NCBI GenBank assembly: GCA_009784025.1
Contig: WQVK01000005.1
Span: 1 to 64,000 of the forward strand
Direction of reading: 5' to 3'
DNA: 64,000 nt
From: Defluviitaleaceae bacterium
Lineage (GTDB): Bacteria; Bacillota; Clostridia; Lachnospirales; WQUN01
The position numbers and the translations under genes were made by a program. A model generated the notes under the pieces. That model worked only from the letters and a program-made list of their open reading frames with translations. It was not told where the DNA came from and made no database searches. Shown piece after piece: positions 1 to 6,507 of the stretch; the first letter of the stretch is position 1, and each line of letters opens with the position of its first letter.

Positions 1-271
1 GTGGGGGTGGGGTAGGGTTTTGGGTGTGATGAGGGGGGGGAGGAGGAGATATTTGTGGAAAAAAATTAAAGAATATAAATAAAATATTGTGGAGAAGGGG
101 GGGGGGGGGGGGGGGGGTAAGCTTGAAACACGTAGTCTTGATAAGTGGATACATGGGGTGAGGGGTGATGTTATGGCGTGGACTTAATGTTGAATAGCTG
201 TAAAATGAAGTAGTAACAGTAATGGTTGTAGGAAGTTAAACAATATGGGTATGATAGAGAGGGAGATAAGA
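1..271. other. G-rich low-complexity contig end
   Basis: No gene is seen here. The stretch is strongly G-biased and contains a run of about 21 consecutive G at roughly 97-117, unlike anything else in the window. This is most easily read as a low-quality contig end; the base calls of the adjacent gene should be treated with caution. Confidence 0.6.
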
Positions 272-1175
272 ATGAAATACACAAGAAAAATAATGGTTGC
301 AATGCTTTTGGCGGTTGTGTTATTGTTGTCGCATGGGGTAGCGTTTTACGCTATGGAAGAGAGCGTTGTAGACAAATGCTATAATTGTATTTGATGTAGC
401 AACTCGTGAGGTTTCTGCGTATAATACAGGCAGGCAACGCCGAGCAGTAGCAGTACCTGAAAGCAATTGGCCAGAAATCCCACAAATCCTTGACATTCCA
501 AGAGAGCCTTCTGCTCAATTTGAAGCTTTTAATGCACCTAGCATAAATATGGTTCAAAATACACTTATGCGCCCGTACAATGGAATTGTTCAAGTAAGAA
601 CAATTTGGCCATGGGGTCCTGCGACTTACGGAACTGGATTTCTTTACGGAAATAGGCACGTTGCCACAGTAGGGCATGCCCTGTTTGATCTAGATAGAGG
701 CGGCTGGGCAAGTTGGGTTCAAATTTTCCCAGCCAGAAATGGTTCCATATCTCCACTTGGAGGATTTTTCCCTCTTAATCTTTCTGTACATGGAAATTGG
801 TTTCAAAGTAGAACTCAAGGTTACGATATAGGATTTATTATCCTTAATGATAATGTGCCTTCGGCAAGTATATTTAGCATGATGGCTGCAAATGATGCCG
901 CATTGCAAGGAATGAGCGTAACGGCAACAGGGTATTACAATAACGCACACCCACAGCACACGATGTGGAGAAGGCACGGTAGCATACGAACTCCACTCCA
1001 GAATGTTTTCGTAAGTACGTACTCCAGGGCAGGATCGCTTAGCGGCGCACCAGTTTACGATCAATTTGGAAGGGTTGTCGGTATTCATACGGGGCATACT
1101 CCAAGCGGTGAATCTGTTGCAGTTAGATTAACTTGGAATAAGATAGAAATGTTTAGTTCTACGCTTTTTTGGTAA
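272..1175 (+). pseudogene. Secreted trypsin/V8-like serine protease, frameshifted
   Basis: A signal-peptide-bearing start (ATG 272, preceded by GGGAGATAAG) opens MKYTRKIM followed by a hydrophobic stretch, but this frame stops at 392-394. Skipping one A in the AAA at 374-376 restores a continuous frame that runs to 1175. The mature part has the chymotrypsin-fold catalytic residues: His in VGHAL, Asp in YDIGFI, and Ser in SLSGAPVYD (GxSGxP type), with RVVGIHTGH after it, as in glutamyl endopeptidase/V8-like secreted proteases. It is followed by a secreted Ig-like protein, and C-terminal fragments of further copies lie between the paralogues downstream. The frameshift may be real or a sequencing error, given the poor contig end. 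Confidence 0.75.
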
Positions 1176-1202
1176 CACGATCTTAAGAAAGGATGATACC
1201 TG

Positions 1203-1886
1203 ATGCTAATTTTTACTTTTCTGATTTTGCTAGTGCTTCCTGGCTTTACTGCAGATATGTATTGCTGCAGGGGCTTGGATAAGCATAATTGGGAAGTGTG
1301 GGTGCCATCTAGGGTTGTATGTGAAGTTGAGTCCAGTGTTTCGGTACAGCCCGAAGTTGATAAATATCCTGTTGGCGTAGTGGCAATGCAGTTTTCGCTA
1401 GAAAACGATAATACAGAATCTTTTTATCATGGCCAATCGTTTACTATCATCAAAAGAGTAGACGGAGTATGGCGCGTTGTTCCAATGAGAGGTTATGGGG
1501 CTTTTTGGCATGACTTAGCTATGGTGCTGGGCGAGGGCCAGAGCCGCAGGGTTTTTGTTGACGTAGAGCTTATGTATGGCAAGCTTTGCGTGGGCGAGTA
1601 CGCCATTGTGATAGACGGTTGGCTATACGATAGGGCATATCATGCCATAGGCAGGTTTGCAATAGTTGCCGAGGGTTATGATGTTTCTGCGGAAGAAACG
1701 GCCGCAGAAGTTTGCAGGCCAATGTTATACGAAATTGTGAGCGGTGAAGCTCTACAGTGGCTAATGATTTGGACACAGCATGGCACAATAATCTATAACC
1801 TAGCCCCATACGAAGAATTTGACACAACAGGAATGGTTAATGCTGAAACTCTACGAGAGGCCAACTATTGGGTTTTCGCACCTTAA
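1203..1886 (+). CDS. Secreted Ig-like domain protein, paralogue 1
   Basis: A 227-residue protein with an N-terminal hydrophobic segment (residues 1-18, with CC soon after) that should export or anchor it. The body resembles the bacterial Ig-like Big_14 type: PVGVVAMQFSLEN, then KRVDGVWRVVPM, then YGKLCVGEYAIVI and a GRFAIVAEGY strand. It has two close paralogues at 2181-2897 and 2968-3687, each starting MLIF and sharing KYDWEVWVP or KHDWEVWVP-like segments. SD GAAAGGATG lies before the ATG. It follows the protease by 27 bases, so the two are probably co-transcribed, ending at the hairpin at 1892-1928. The function is unknown; an inhibitor, partner or substrate of the protease is only a guess. 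Confidence 0.8.
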   Translation: MLIFTFLILLVLPGFTADMYCCRGLDKHNWEVWVPSRVVCEVESSVSVQPEVDKYPVGVVAMQFSLENDNTESFYHGQSFTIIKRVDGVWRVVPMRGYGAFWHDLAMVLGEGQSRRVFVDVELMYGKLCVGEYAIVIDGWLYDRAYHAIGRFAIVAEGYDVSAEETAAEVCRPMLYEIVSGEALQWLMIWTQHGTIIYNLAPYEEFDTTGMVNAETLREANYWVFAP

Positions 1887-1891
1887 ACATA

Positions 1892-1928
1892 AAAAATACG
1901 CCCGGGATTAAGTTCCCGGGCGTATTTT
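1892..1928 (+). terminator. Rho-independent terminator
   Basis: An A-rich side, the stem ACGCCCGGGA/TCCCGGGCGT and a T-rich side form a strong symmetric hairpin right after paralogue 1. A near-identical hairpin follows paralogue 3 at 3697-3736. Confidence 0.85.
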
Positions 1929-2044
1929 CTTGCTAAAGTTTTTGTCAAGCTTTTGTAATATATAGTATGCCACTTCAAAGTGACAAGGTGTAAGAAATAT
2001 GTACAAATTGTGAGTTGACAGCACAGGATAGTGGGGTACACTTA

Positions 2045-2152
2045 AAACACATTGGCATCCATTTGGGATATGATTCTGGGCGGCAATCCCTGGCAGTTAG
2101 GCTGACCTGGAATCTTATCGAAATGCTAAACCCTACAATGTGGCTATGGTGA
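2045..2152 (+). pseudogene. Protease C-terminal remnant 1
   Basis: This stretch translates in one frame to a tail matching the end of the 272-1175 protease: GIHLGYDSG, then SLAVRLTWN, then IEMLNPTMWLW and a stop at 2150-2152. The intact gene has GIHTGHTPSG, SVAVRLTWN and IEMFSSTLFW. Everything upstream of the tail is missing, so a second protease gene was lost while the Ig-like gene after it survived. Confidence 0.8.
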
Positions 2153-2180
2153 ATGCAAAGCCAAGAAAGGATAATGCCGC

Positions 2181-2897
2181 ATGTTAATTTTCGCCCTTCT
2201 CATTCTAATGATGTTGCCATCTTACTATGCTGGCACATACTGCCGTGAAGACTTAAATAAGTATGACTGGGAGGTCTGGGTGCCGCATAGGTTATTAATT
2301 GCACAGACGCAAGATATAACCCTGCAACCAGAGTTTGATGTCTACCCTGTTGGAACAGTTGCCGTGCGGTTCGCGTTAAAAAATTTTGCAAGTGATACAT
2401 TTTATTATGCAAAGCCCACCACCCTTGTAAAAAAAGTTGACGATGTTTGGCTGGTTGTTCCAATTCGAGGTGATAATGCCAGCTGGTGGGATATTGGCAT
2501 CGAGCTTCCCACTGGAAGTAGTACAGAAATTATCCTTGATATTGGATTGATTTATGGTCAACTTCGCGAGGGTGAGTACGCCATAATAAAGGATGGAAGT
2601 GTGGATGGCAAACGCATCCATGTCCTAGGCATGTTTAGCATAGTCGCCGAAGGTTATGAAATTTCTGTAGAAGATACCGCAATAGCCACAAGGCCGATAA
2701 TATACAGTGTTTCGGAATCTAGAGGCTGGAATGAAAACAGTGAAGTAGTAACCCAGCGATGGCTTAGTATTCGGACTATAGATAGCGCTGTTACCATTTA
2801 TATAAGAGACGATTACGAAAAATTTGACACAACGGGAATGATTCCCGCTGAAAGCAGGTGGAGTAACAGTGTGTATCCATTTTGGGTAAGCCCATAA
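2181..2897 (+). CDS. Secreted Ig-like domain protein, paralogue 2
   Basis: A 238-residue paralogue of 1203-1886 and 2968-3687, with a hydrophobic N-terminus (MLIFALLILMMLPSYYAG), DWEVWVPHRL, the YPVGTVAVRFALKN strand and IYGQLREGEYAII. Its first ~90 residues are nearly identical to paralogue 3 and the middle diverges, as expected of recent tandem duplication. SD AAGAAAGGATAATG. It sits directly after a protease-tail remnant, mirroring the intact protease/Ig-like pair upstream. The function is unknown. Confidence 0.8.
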   Translation: MLIFALLILMMLPSYYAGTYCREDLNKYDWEVWVPHRLLIAQTQDITLQPEFDVYPVGTVAVRFALKNFASDTFYYAKPTTLVKKVDDVWLVVPIRGDNASWWDIGIELPTGSSTEIILDIGLIYGQLREGEYAIIKDGSVDGKRIHVLGMFSIVAEGYEISVEDTAIATRPIIYSVSESRGWNENSEVVTQRWLSIRTIDSAVTIYIRDDYEKFDTTGMIPAESRWSNSVYPFWVSP

Positions 2898-2903
2898 ACA
2901 TAA

Positions 2904-2939
2904 ATTGAGATGTTAAACTCCGTAAGGTGGCTATGGTAA
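2904..2939 (+). pseudogene. Protease C-terminal remnant 2
   Basis: Twelve codons remain: IEMLNSVRWLW plus stop. This is the same tail as remnant 1 (IEMLNPTMWLW), and it is followed by the same GCAAAGCCAAGAAAGGATAATG leader context in front of paralogue 3. It marks a third, almost wholly deleted protease copy. Confidence 0.65.
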
Positions 2940-2967
2940 AAGCAAAGCCAAGAAAGGATAATGCCGT

Positions 2968-3687
2968 ATGTTAATTTTTGCCCTTTTCATGCTAATGATG
3001 ATGCCATCTTATTATACTGGCACATACTGTTGTGAAGAGTTAAATAAGCATGACTGGGAAGTCTGGGTGCCGCATAGGTTATCAATTGCACAGACGCAAG
3101 ATATAACCCTGCAACCAGAGTTTGATGTCTACCCCGTAGGAACAGTTGCTGTGCGGTTTGCGTTAAAGAATAATAGTGACCATGATATGTTGCGAGGCGA
3201 AGGGTTCAGGCTTGTAAAGAAAATTGACGACGTATGGCGTATTGTCCCCATGAGAGTTTACGACATCCTATGGTTTGACATAGCAATTTTGCATAGTGCC
3301 AGGAGTGTAAGAGAAATTGTTCTTGACATCGAGTTGATTTTTGGCCAGCTTTGCGAGGGCGAGTATGCTATGATTATAAATGACAGATGGATGAGCGCCC
3401 CTATTAAGGGCAGGTTTAGCATTGCTGCCACCGGCTACGAAATATCTGTAGAGGATACTTCCGCGGCGGTTGCCAGGCCTGTAGTTTACTCGCTTTCCGA
3501 TTCTACTGGCGCTGTAGATAGGGAGACGGTAACAAGAGAGACGGCAACAATGATACTAGTTCGTTCCAGGCATTCACCCGCTGTAATTTTCACTATAGAC
3601 ATGTACGAAGAAATCTACAAAATGGGAGCAGTAGATACCCGCACCCTGCCTAGAAATTGGTGGGAAGAACTTTGGATAGGTCATTGA
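2968..3687 (+). CDS. Secreted Ig-like domain protein, paralogue 3
   Basis: A 239-residue member of the same tandem family, with hydrophobic N-terminus, TYCCEELNKHDWEVWVP, YPVGTVAVRFALKNNS, KKIDDVWRIVPM and FGQLCEGEYAM. A Big_14-like Ig fold is inferred from the spacing of these strands. The C-terminal ~60 residues differ from both paralogues. The ATG is preceded by AAGAAAGGATAATG. The gene ends the cluster at the hairpin 3697-3736. The role is unknown; secretion is likely. Confidence 0.8.
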   Translation: MLIFALFMLMMMPSYYTGTYCCEELNKHDWEVWVPHRLSIAQTQDITLQPEFDVYPVGTVAVRFALKNNSDHDMLRGEGFRLVKKIDDVWRIVPMRVYDILWFDIAILHSARSVREIVLDIELIFGQLCEGEYAMIINDRWMSAPIKGRFSIAATGYEISVEDTSAAVARPVVYSLSDSTGAVDRETVTRETATMILVRSRHSPAVIFTIDMYEEIYKMGAVDTRTLPRNWWEELWIGH

Positions 3688-3696
3688 GCTGCCAAC

Positions 3697-3736
3697 AAAA
3701 ATACGCCTGGGATTAAATTCCCAGGCGTATTTTTTT
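3697..3736 (+). terminator. Rho-independent terminator
   Basis: The hairpin AATACGCCTGGGA/TCCCAGGCGTATT followed by T's closes the protease/Ig-like cluster. Its sequence is almost that of the terminator at 1892-1928, so the terminator was duplicated with the module. Confidence 0.85.
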
Positions 3737-3739
3737 GCT

Positions 3740-3811
3740 AAAGTTTTTTGTCAGGTTTTTTTCAAAAAGGCGGCGGAGGTGTGGTCGGCGGAGCCTCTGA
3801 CGGTTTTGCTC
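3740..3811 (+). repeat. Family F intergenic repeat
   Basis: Begins AAAGTTTTTTGTCA, continues with TTTTTCAAAAA and ends near GCCTCTGACGG. Related copies are at 6413, 10927, 13277, 15789, 57744 and 57853, usually close to a gene start or end. Confidence 0.6.
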
Positions 3812-3819
3812 TAAATCAT

Positions 3820-4983
3820 CTATCTGCCAAAGTTCAAATGGATGCTCCCAGTAGTTGTCCTGGCGGTAAGCGGGGTGCCGCCTGCATGTTGGTTTGTCTG
3901 GCTGCGGCGGTCGCCGTTTATTCTTATCGTTCCTGTGGATACAGATGTAGAGATATTAAATGCGCTTTCTGGTTGGCCTGTGGTGAAGCGGATTGTGCCG
4001 GTGTTGGCCTGTAGGTTAATTGGGGCAGCGGGGTGCTGGGCAGAGCCGGAGTCGTTAAGGTGTATGCTGCCAGTTGTTGTCGTCGCGTTAATGTCGCCCC
4101 CTGTAAGGGTTGTGTCTATGCGTATTGTGCCTGTGTTTGCGCGGAAGCGGCCTTCGTGTAGGGTTGTGCCGCTGTAGTGTATGCTGCCGGTGGTGGTGCT
4201 GGTGTATATGGTTTCGGCGGCGGTTGTGGTCACGCGGATTGTGCCTGTGGTGGCATGGAAGCCGCCTGTGGTGATGGCGTTACCGTTGTAATGGATGCTG
4301 CCTGTGGTGGTACGCATGTACATGCTGGCTACATAAGAGTTGGTTGGGTTTATACGCATTGTGCCTGTGGTTGCGCTTATGCGGCCTCTGTTTATGCTAC
4401 CGTTGTTAAAATGGATGCTGCCAGTGGTGGCGCGTAGGACGAGATCGTCTGCGTCTATGCCGTCCATGCGTATTGTGCCTGTAGAAGTTGTGATGTTAAA
4501 CACATCTACATGGCTGGGTACGTACAGGCGTATCGAGCCTGGGTGGTTAAAACCGAAGGAAATTCTTGCCCTGCGTGGGTCTCTGGCGGTGAATGTCATC
4601 ACGCCGTTTACATCTGTTAGGGTTACGTCTAGGTTGTTGGGGTAGGCGACTCTTGGCCTGGGTTCATCTGTTGGGAATATTGTTATGCTGCTTGCTGCTG
4701 CGTTTATATAAATAGTGTGGGTATCCCCTGCGCCGTACCTAATATTTGAAGGTGCTGCGCGGCCTATGCGCGGGCCGCCTTGGAAATAAATGAAGCCGCC
4801 GCGGCCGCCTAAGCCCCAGCCGCCGCCGTACATTAGTACGCCTACTATTATAAGAATCACTGCCAGCTTAACCGGCGAGAACCTGCGCCTTGGCGGTTCT
4901 GGCGGGGATGGGGTTGGTGTTTCTTCTGGCGCATTCCATTCTGTTGGTGTGCCGTCGTTGTTTACTGGTTTATTATCTTCCAT
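3820..4983 (-). CDS. Membrane-anchored DUF4097-type beta-solenoid protein
   Basis: A 387-residue protein. The start at 4983 is chosen because GGGAGGA lies at the right distance; the longer frame to 5007 has no SD. Order: acidic and proline-rich cytoplasmic tail, one membrane segment (about residues 40-62), a spacer, then a C-terminal beta region built from 11 short repeats that mostly alternate TGTIR-type and TGSIH-type, ending TTGSIHLNFGR. This repeat style is typical of DUF4097 putative adhesin/solenoid proteins, which usually pair with a small membrane protein, as here: the upstream 136-residue gene overlaps its start by 11 bases. The function is not established; a role in envelope stress sensing is only inferred. 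Confidence 0.75.
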   Translation of the reverse strand: MEDNKPVNNDGTPTEWNAPEETPTPSPPEPPRRRFSPVKLAVILIIVGVLMYGGGWGLGGRGGFIYFQGGPRIGRAAPSNIRYGAGDTHTIYINAAASSITIFPTDEPRPRVAYPNNLDVTLTDVNGVMTFTARDPRRARISFGFNHPGSIRLYVPSHVDVFNITTSTGTIRMDGIDADDLVLRATTGSIHFNNGSINRGRISATTGTMRINPTNSYVASMYMRTTTGSIHYNGNAITTGGFHATTGTIRVTTTAAETIYTSTTTGSIHYSGTTLHEGRFRANTGTIRIDTTLTGGDINATTTTGSIHLNDSGSAQHPAAPINLQANTGTIRFTTGQPESAFNISTSVSTGTIRINGDRRSQTNQHAGGTPLTARTTTGSIHLNFGR

Positions 4984-5383
4984 GGCTAATCCTCCCGAAA
5001 ATTCCATTATAAATAAATTTTATGGCTGCCACGCACCATTTGCACAGCAGCACAGTTAGTAGAAACAAAAGTATGCCAACGCCCAGCGCAGCAACTGCGC
5101 CGCCTCCCATTACTAGCCCCCCGACAAAATCCTGGAATAAGAAAAACGGCGTTCCAATTATAACACCAATGCCGGAAATCACAAGTGCCGCGGCCGAAAT
5201 TGCAAAGGCCAGCAATACGCTGCCAATGGCAACCACAACCGCAAAAATGGCAGAAATAAGCGCAATGGCTATAGGCAGTATTATTGGCGCAGCCAGCACC
5301 GCAAGCACTATTATAATAATACGGCTGCTGCTTTTGGCAGGCGCTGCTGCCACAGGTGTTGCTAAAGTTTGTTCATTCATCAT
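4973..5383 (-). CDS. Small multi-pass membrane protein, partner of DUF4097 protein
   Basis: A 136-residue protein with a short polar N-terminus, then three or four long hydrophobic segments rich in A, I, V and G, and a Cys-containing C-terminal part. It resembles the DUF1700-like membrane proteins that precede DUF4097 genes, although here the usual PadR-type regulator is absent. The start at 5383 follows AGGAAGAT; an ATG directly after it could also serve. Its last codons overlap the next gene by 11 bases, so translational coupling is likely. Confidence 0.65.
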   Translation of the reverse strand: MMNEQTLATPVAAAPAKSSSRIIIIVLAVLAAPIILPIAIALISAIFAVVVAIGSVLLAFAISAAALVISGIGVIIGTPFFLFQDFVGGLVMGGGAVAALGVGILLFLLTVLLCKWCVAAIKFIYNGIFGRISHGR

Positions 5384-5530
5384 ATCTTCCTCTCCTTTTC
5401 AAAAATATTTACGGCAGCCGCCAAAAAAAGTTTGTTTTGCCAAAAAATAATTTATTGAAATCAAATAGCCTCCCCGCCAAACCCCCAAAACACGTCATTC
5501 CTCGTCAAAATAAAAACACAGCACCAACAC

Positions 5531-5559
5531 TTGACATTTTCTAAGAACCAAGCTAAAAT
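5531..5559 (+). promoter_or_regulatory. Sigma-A promoter of tRNA-Leu
   Basis: TTGACA, a 17-base spacer and TAAAAT sit just upstream of the tRNA at 5576. Confidence 0.75.
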
Positions 5560-5575
5560 ATCTTTTGTTTGATTC

Positions 5576-5655
5576 ACCCCTGTGGCGGAATTGGCAGACG
5601 CGCCAGATTTAGGTTCTGGTGGGAGACCGTGCAGGTTCAAGTCCTGTCAGGGGTA
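5576..5655 (+). tRNA. tRNA-Leu (UAG anticodon)
   Basis: Acceptor arms ACCCCTG and CAGGGGT pair, followed by discriminator A. The D-arm is GCGGAATTGGCAGACGC, the anticodon stem CCAGA/TCTGG encloses TTTAGGT (anticodon TAG), a long class II variable arm follows, and the T-arm is GGTTCAAGTCC. The 3' CCA is not encoded. It is a single gene with its own promoter and a hairpin just downstream. Confidence 0.9.
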
Positions 5656-5661
5656 AAGCAA

Positions 5662-5699
5662 AAAACGGGCGTTCCGGTTTTCGGATGCTCGTTTTTTTT
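5662..5699 (+). terminator. Terminator of tRNA-Leu
   Basis: ACGGGCGTTCCG pairs, with two wobbles, with CGGATGCTCGT across a GTTTT loop and runs into eight T's. Confidence 0.75.
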
Positions 5700-5735
5700 A
5701 TTTAAGTTTGTGGGCTTTGCCCTGGCCAGCCAGCA

Positions 5736-5825
5736 CCAGCTTTTCATGAGACCTGCTTCGCCAACCCGGCGCGGCCTGCCGCCTGATTTCTTTTGGGTTA
5801 CATTTGAAAAAAGCGGGGCAAAATT
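5736..5825. repeat. Family G repeat
   Basis: Contains GCCTGCCGCCTGATTTCTT and GGGTTACATTTGAAAA, shared with 53307-53370, 43738-43822 and 23926-23990. Its position varies relative to genes. Confidence 0.45.
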
Positions 5826-5843
5826 TTGACAGGAGGGTTAACT

Positions 5844-6356
5844 ATGAAATTTTGCCCGGAATGTGGGATAGAGATTCGTGACGGTGCTACAGTATGCGGT
5901 AACTGCAGCGGTGAAGTGGGTTATGACGAAGCCCACAAAACCGTCAACACTCACGATTTCCAGTACGAGATAGATTATGAAAACGAAGATACCCCTGCGC
6001 TTTTGTGCGTGGCGAAGGACCATTTTGAGGCTACGCTGCTGGAGTCTATGTTAAAGCTAAACAAAATCCCTGTAATGAAAAAATGGAAAACCGGCGGCGA
6101 TGTGATTATGCTGTACACAGGCGGATCTACCGTAGGTATGGAGCTGTATGTGCCATCTAAGCTGCTGCCGGCCGCAAAAGAGCTGATAGATGCAAAACCA
6201 GCCCCTAGCGAAGAAATGGAAGCCCCAGTACCGTACGGCCACCCACAACAAGACGAAATGCACCGCCGGCAAAGGGCGCGCCTGGTAATCTTTCTGGTTT
6301 TCTTGCTGCCGTCGCTGGTAGCGCTAATAGCTGCGCTACGCAATATCATTTCTTAA
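5844..6356 (+). CDS. Zinc-ribbon DUF2007-like membrane protein
   Basis: 170 residues. The start at ATG 5844 follows AGGAGGG; the in-frame TTG at 5826 has no SD. Residues 1-30 hold a CPEC and CGNC zinc ribbon. Residues about 50-115 (ALLCVAKDHFEATLLESML...GMELYVPSKLLPAAKELI) match the DUF2007 putative signal-transducing domain. A C-terminal hydrophobic helix (RLVIFLVFLLPSLVALIAAL) probably anchors it in the membrane. No partner gene is adjacent. The function is unknown. Confidence 0.75.
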   Translation: MKFCPECGIEIRDGATVCGNCSGEVGYDEAHKTVNTHDFQYEIDYENEDTPALLCVAKDHFEATLLESMLKLNKIPVMKKWKTGGDVIMLYTGGSTVGMELYVPSKLLPAAKELIDAKPAPSEEMEAPVPYGHPQQDEMHRRQRARLVIFLVFLLPSLVALIAALRNIIS

Positions 6357-6412
6357 AACCCACAACCCTTGATAAAAGCACATTCATAGTGTAAAGTATT
6401 AATATTAGATTT

Positions 6413-6485
6413 TGTCAAAGTTTTTTGTTTGTCCTTATTAAAAACGAAGTGGAGATGCTAGAGGCGAAGCCTCTGACGGCCTTAT
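6413..6485 (+). repeat. Family F intergenic repeat
   Basis: CAAAGTTTTTTGT through GCCTCTGACGG, directly upstream of the MetRS-like gene. Same family as 3740-3811. Confidence 0.5.
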
Positions 6486-6507
6486 CACTATTGAAAGAGG
6501 ATTCCAA

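Noticed and set aside
4177-4437. Gly/Cys-rich frame on the plus strand
   Set aside because: It is the complement of the repetitive beta-solenoid coding region on the minus strand; no SD.
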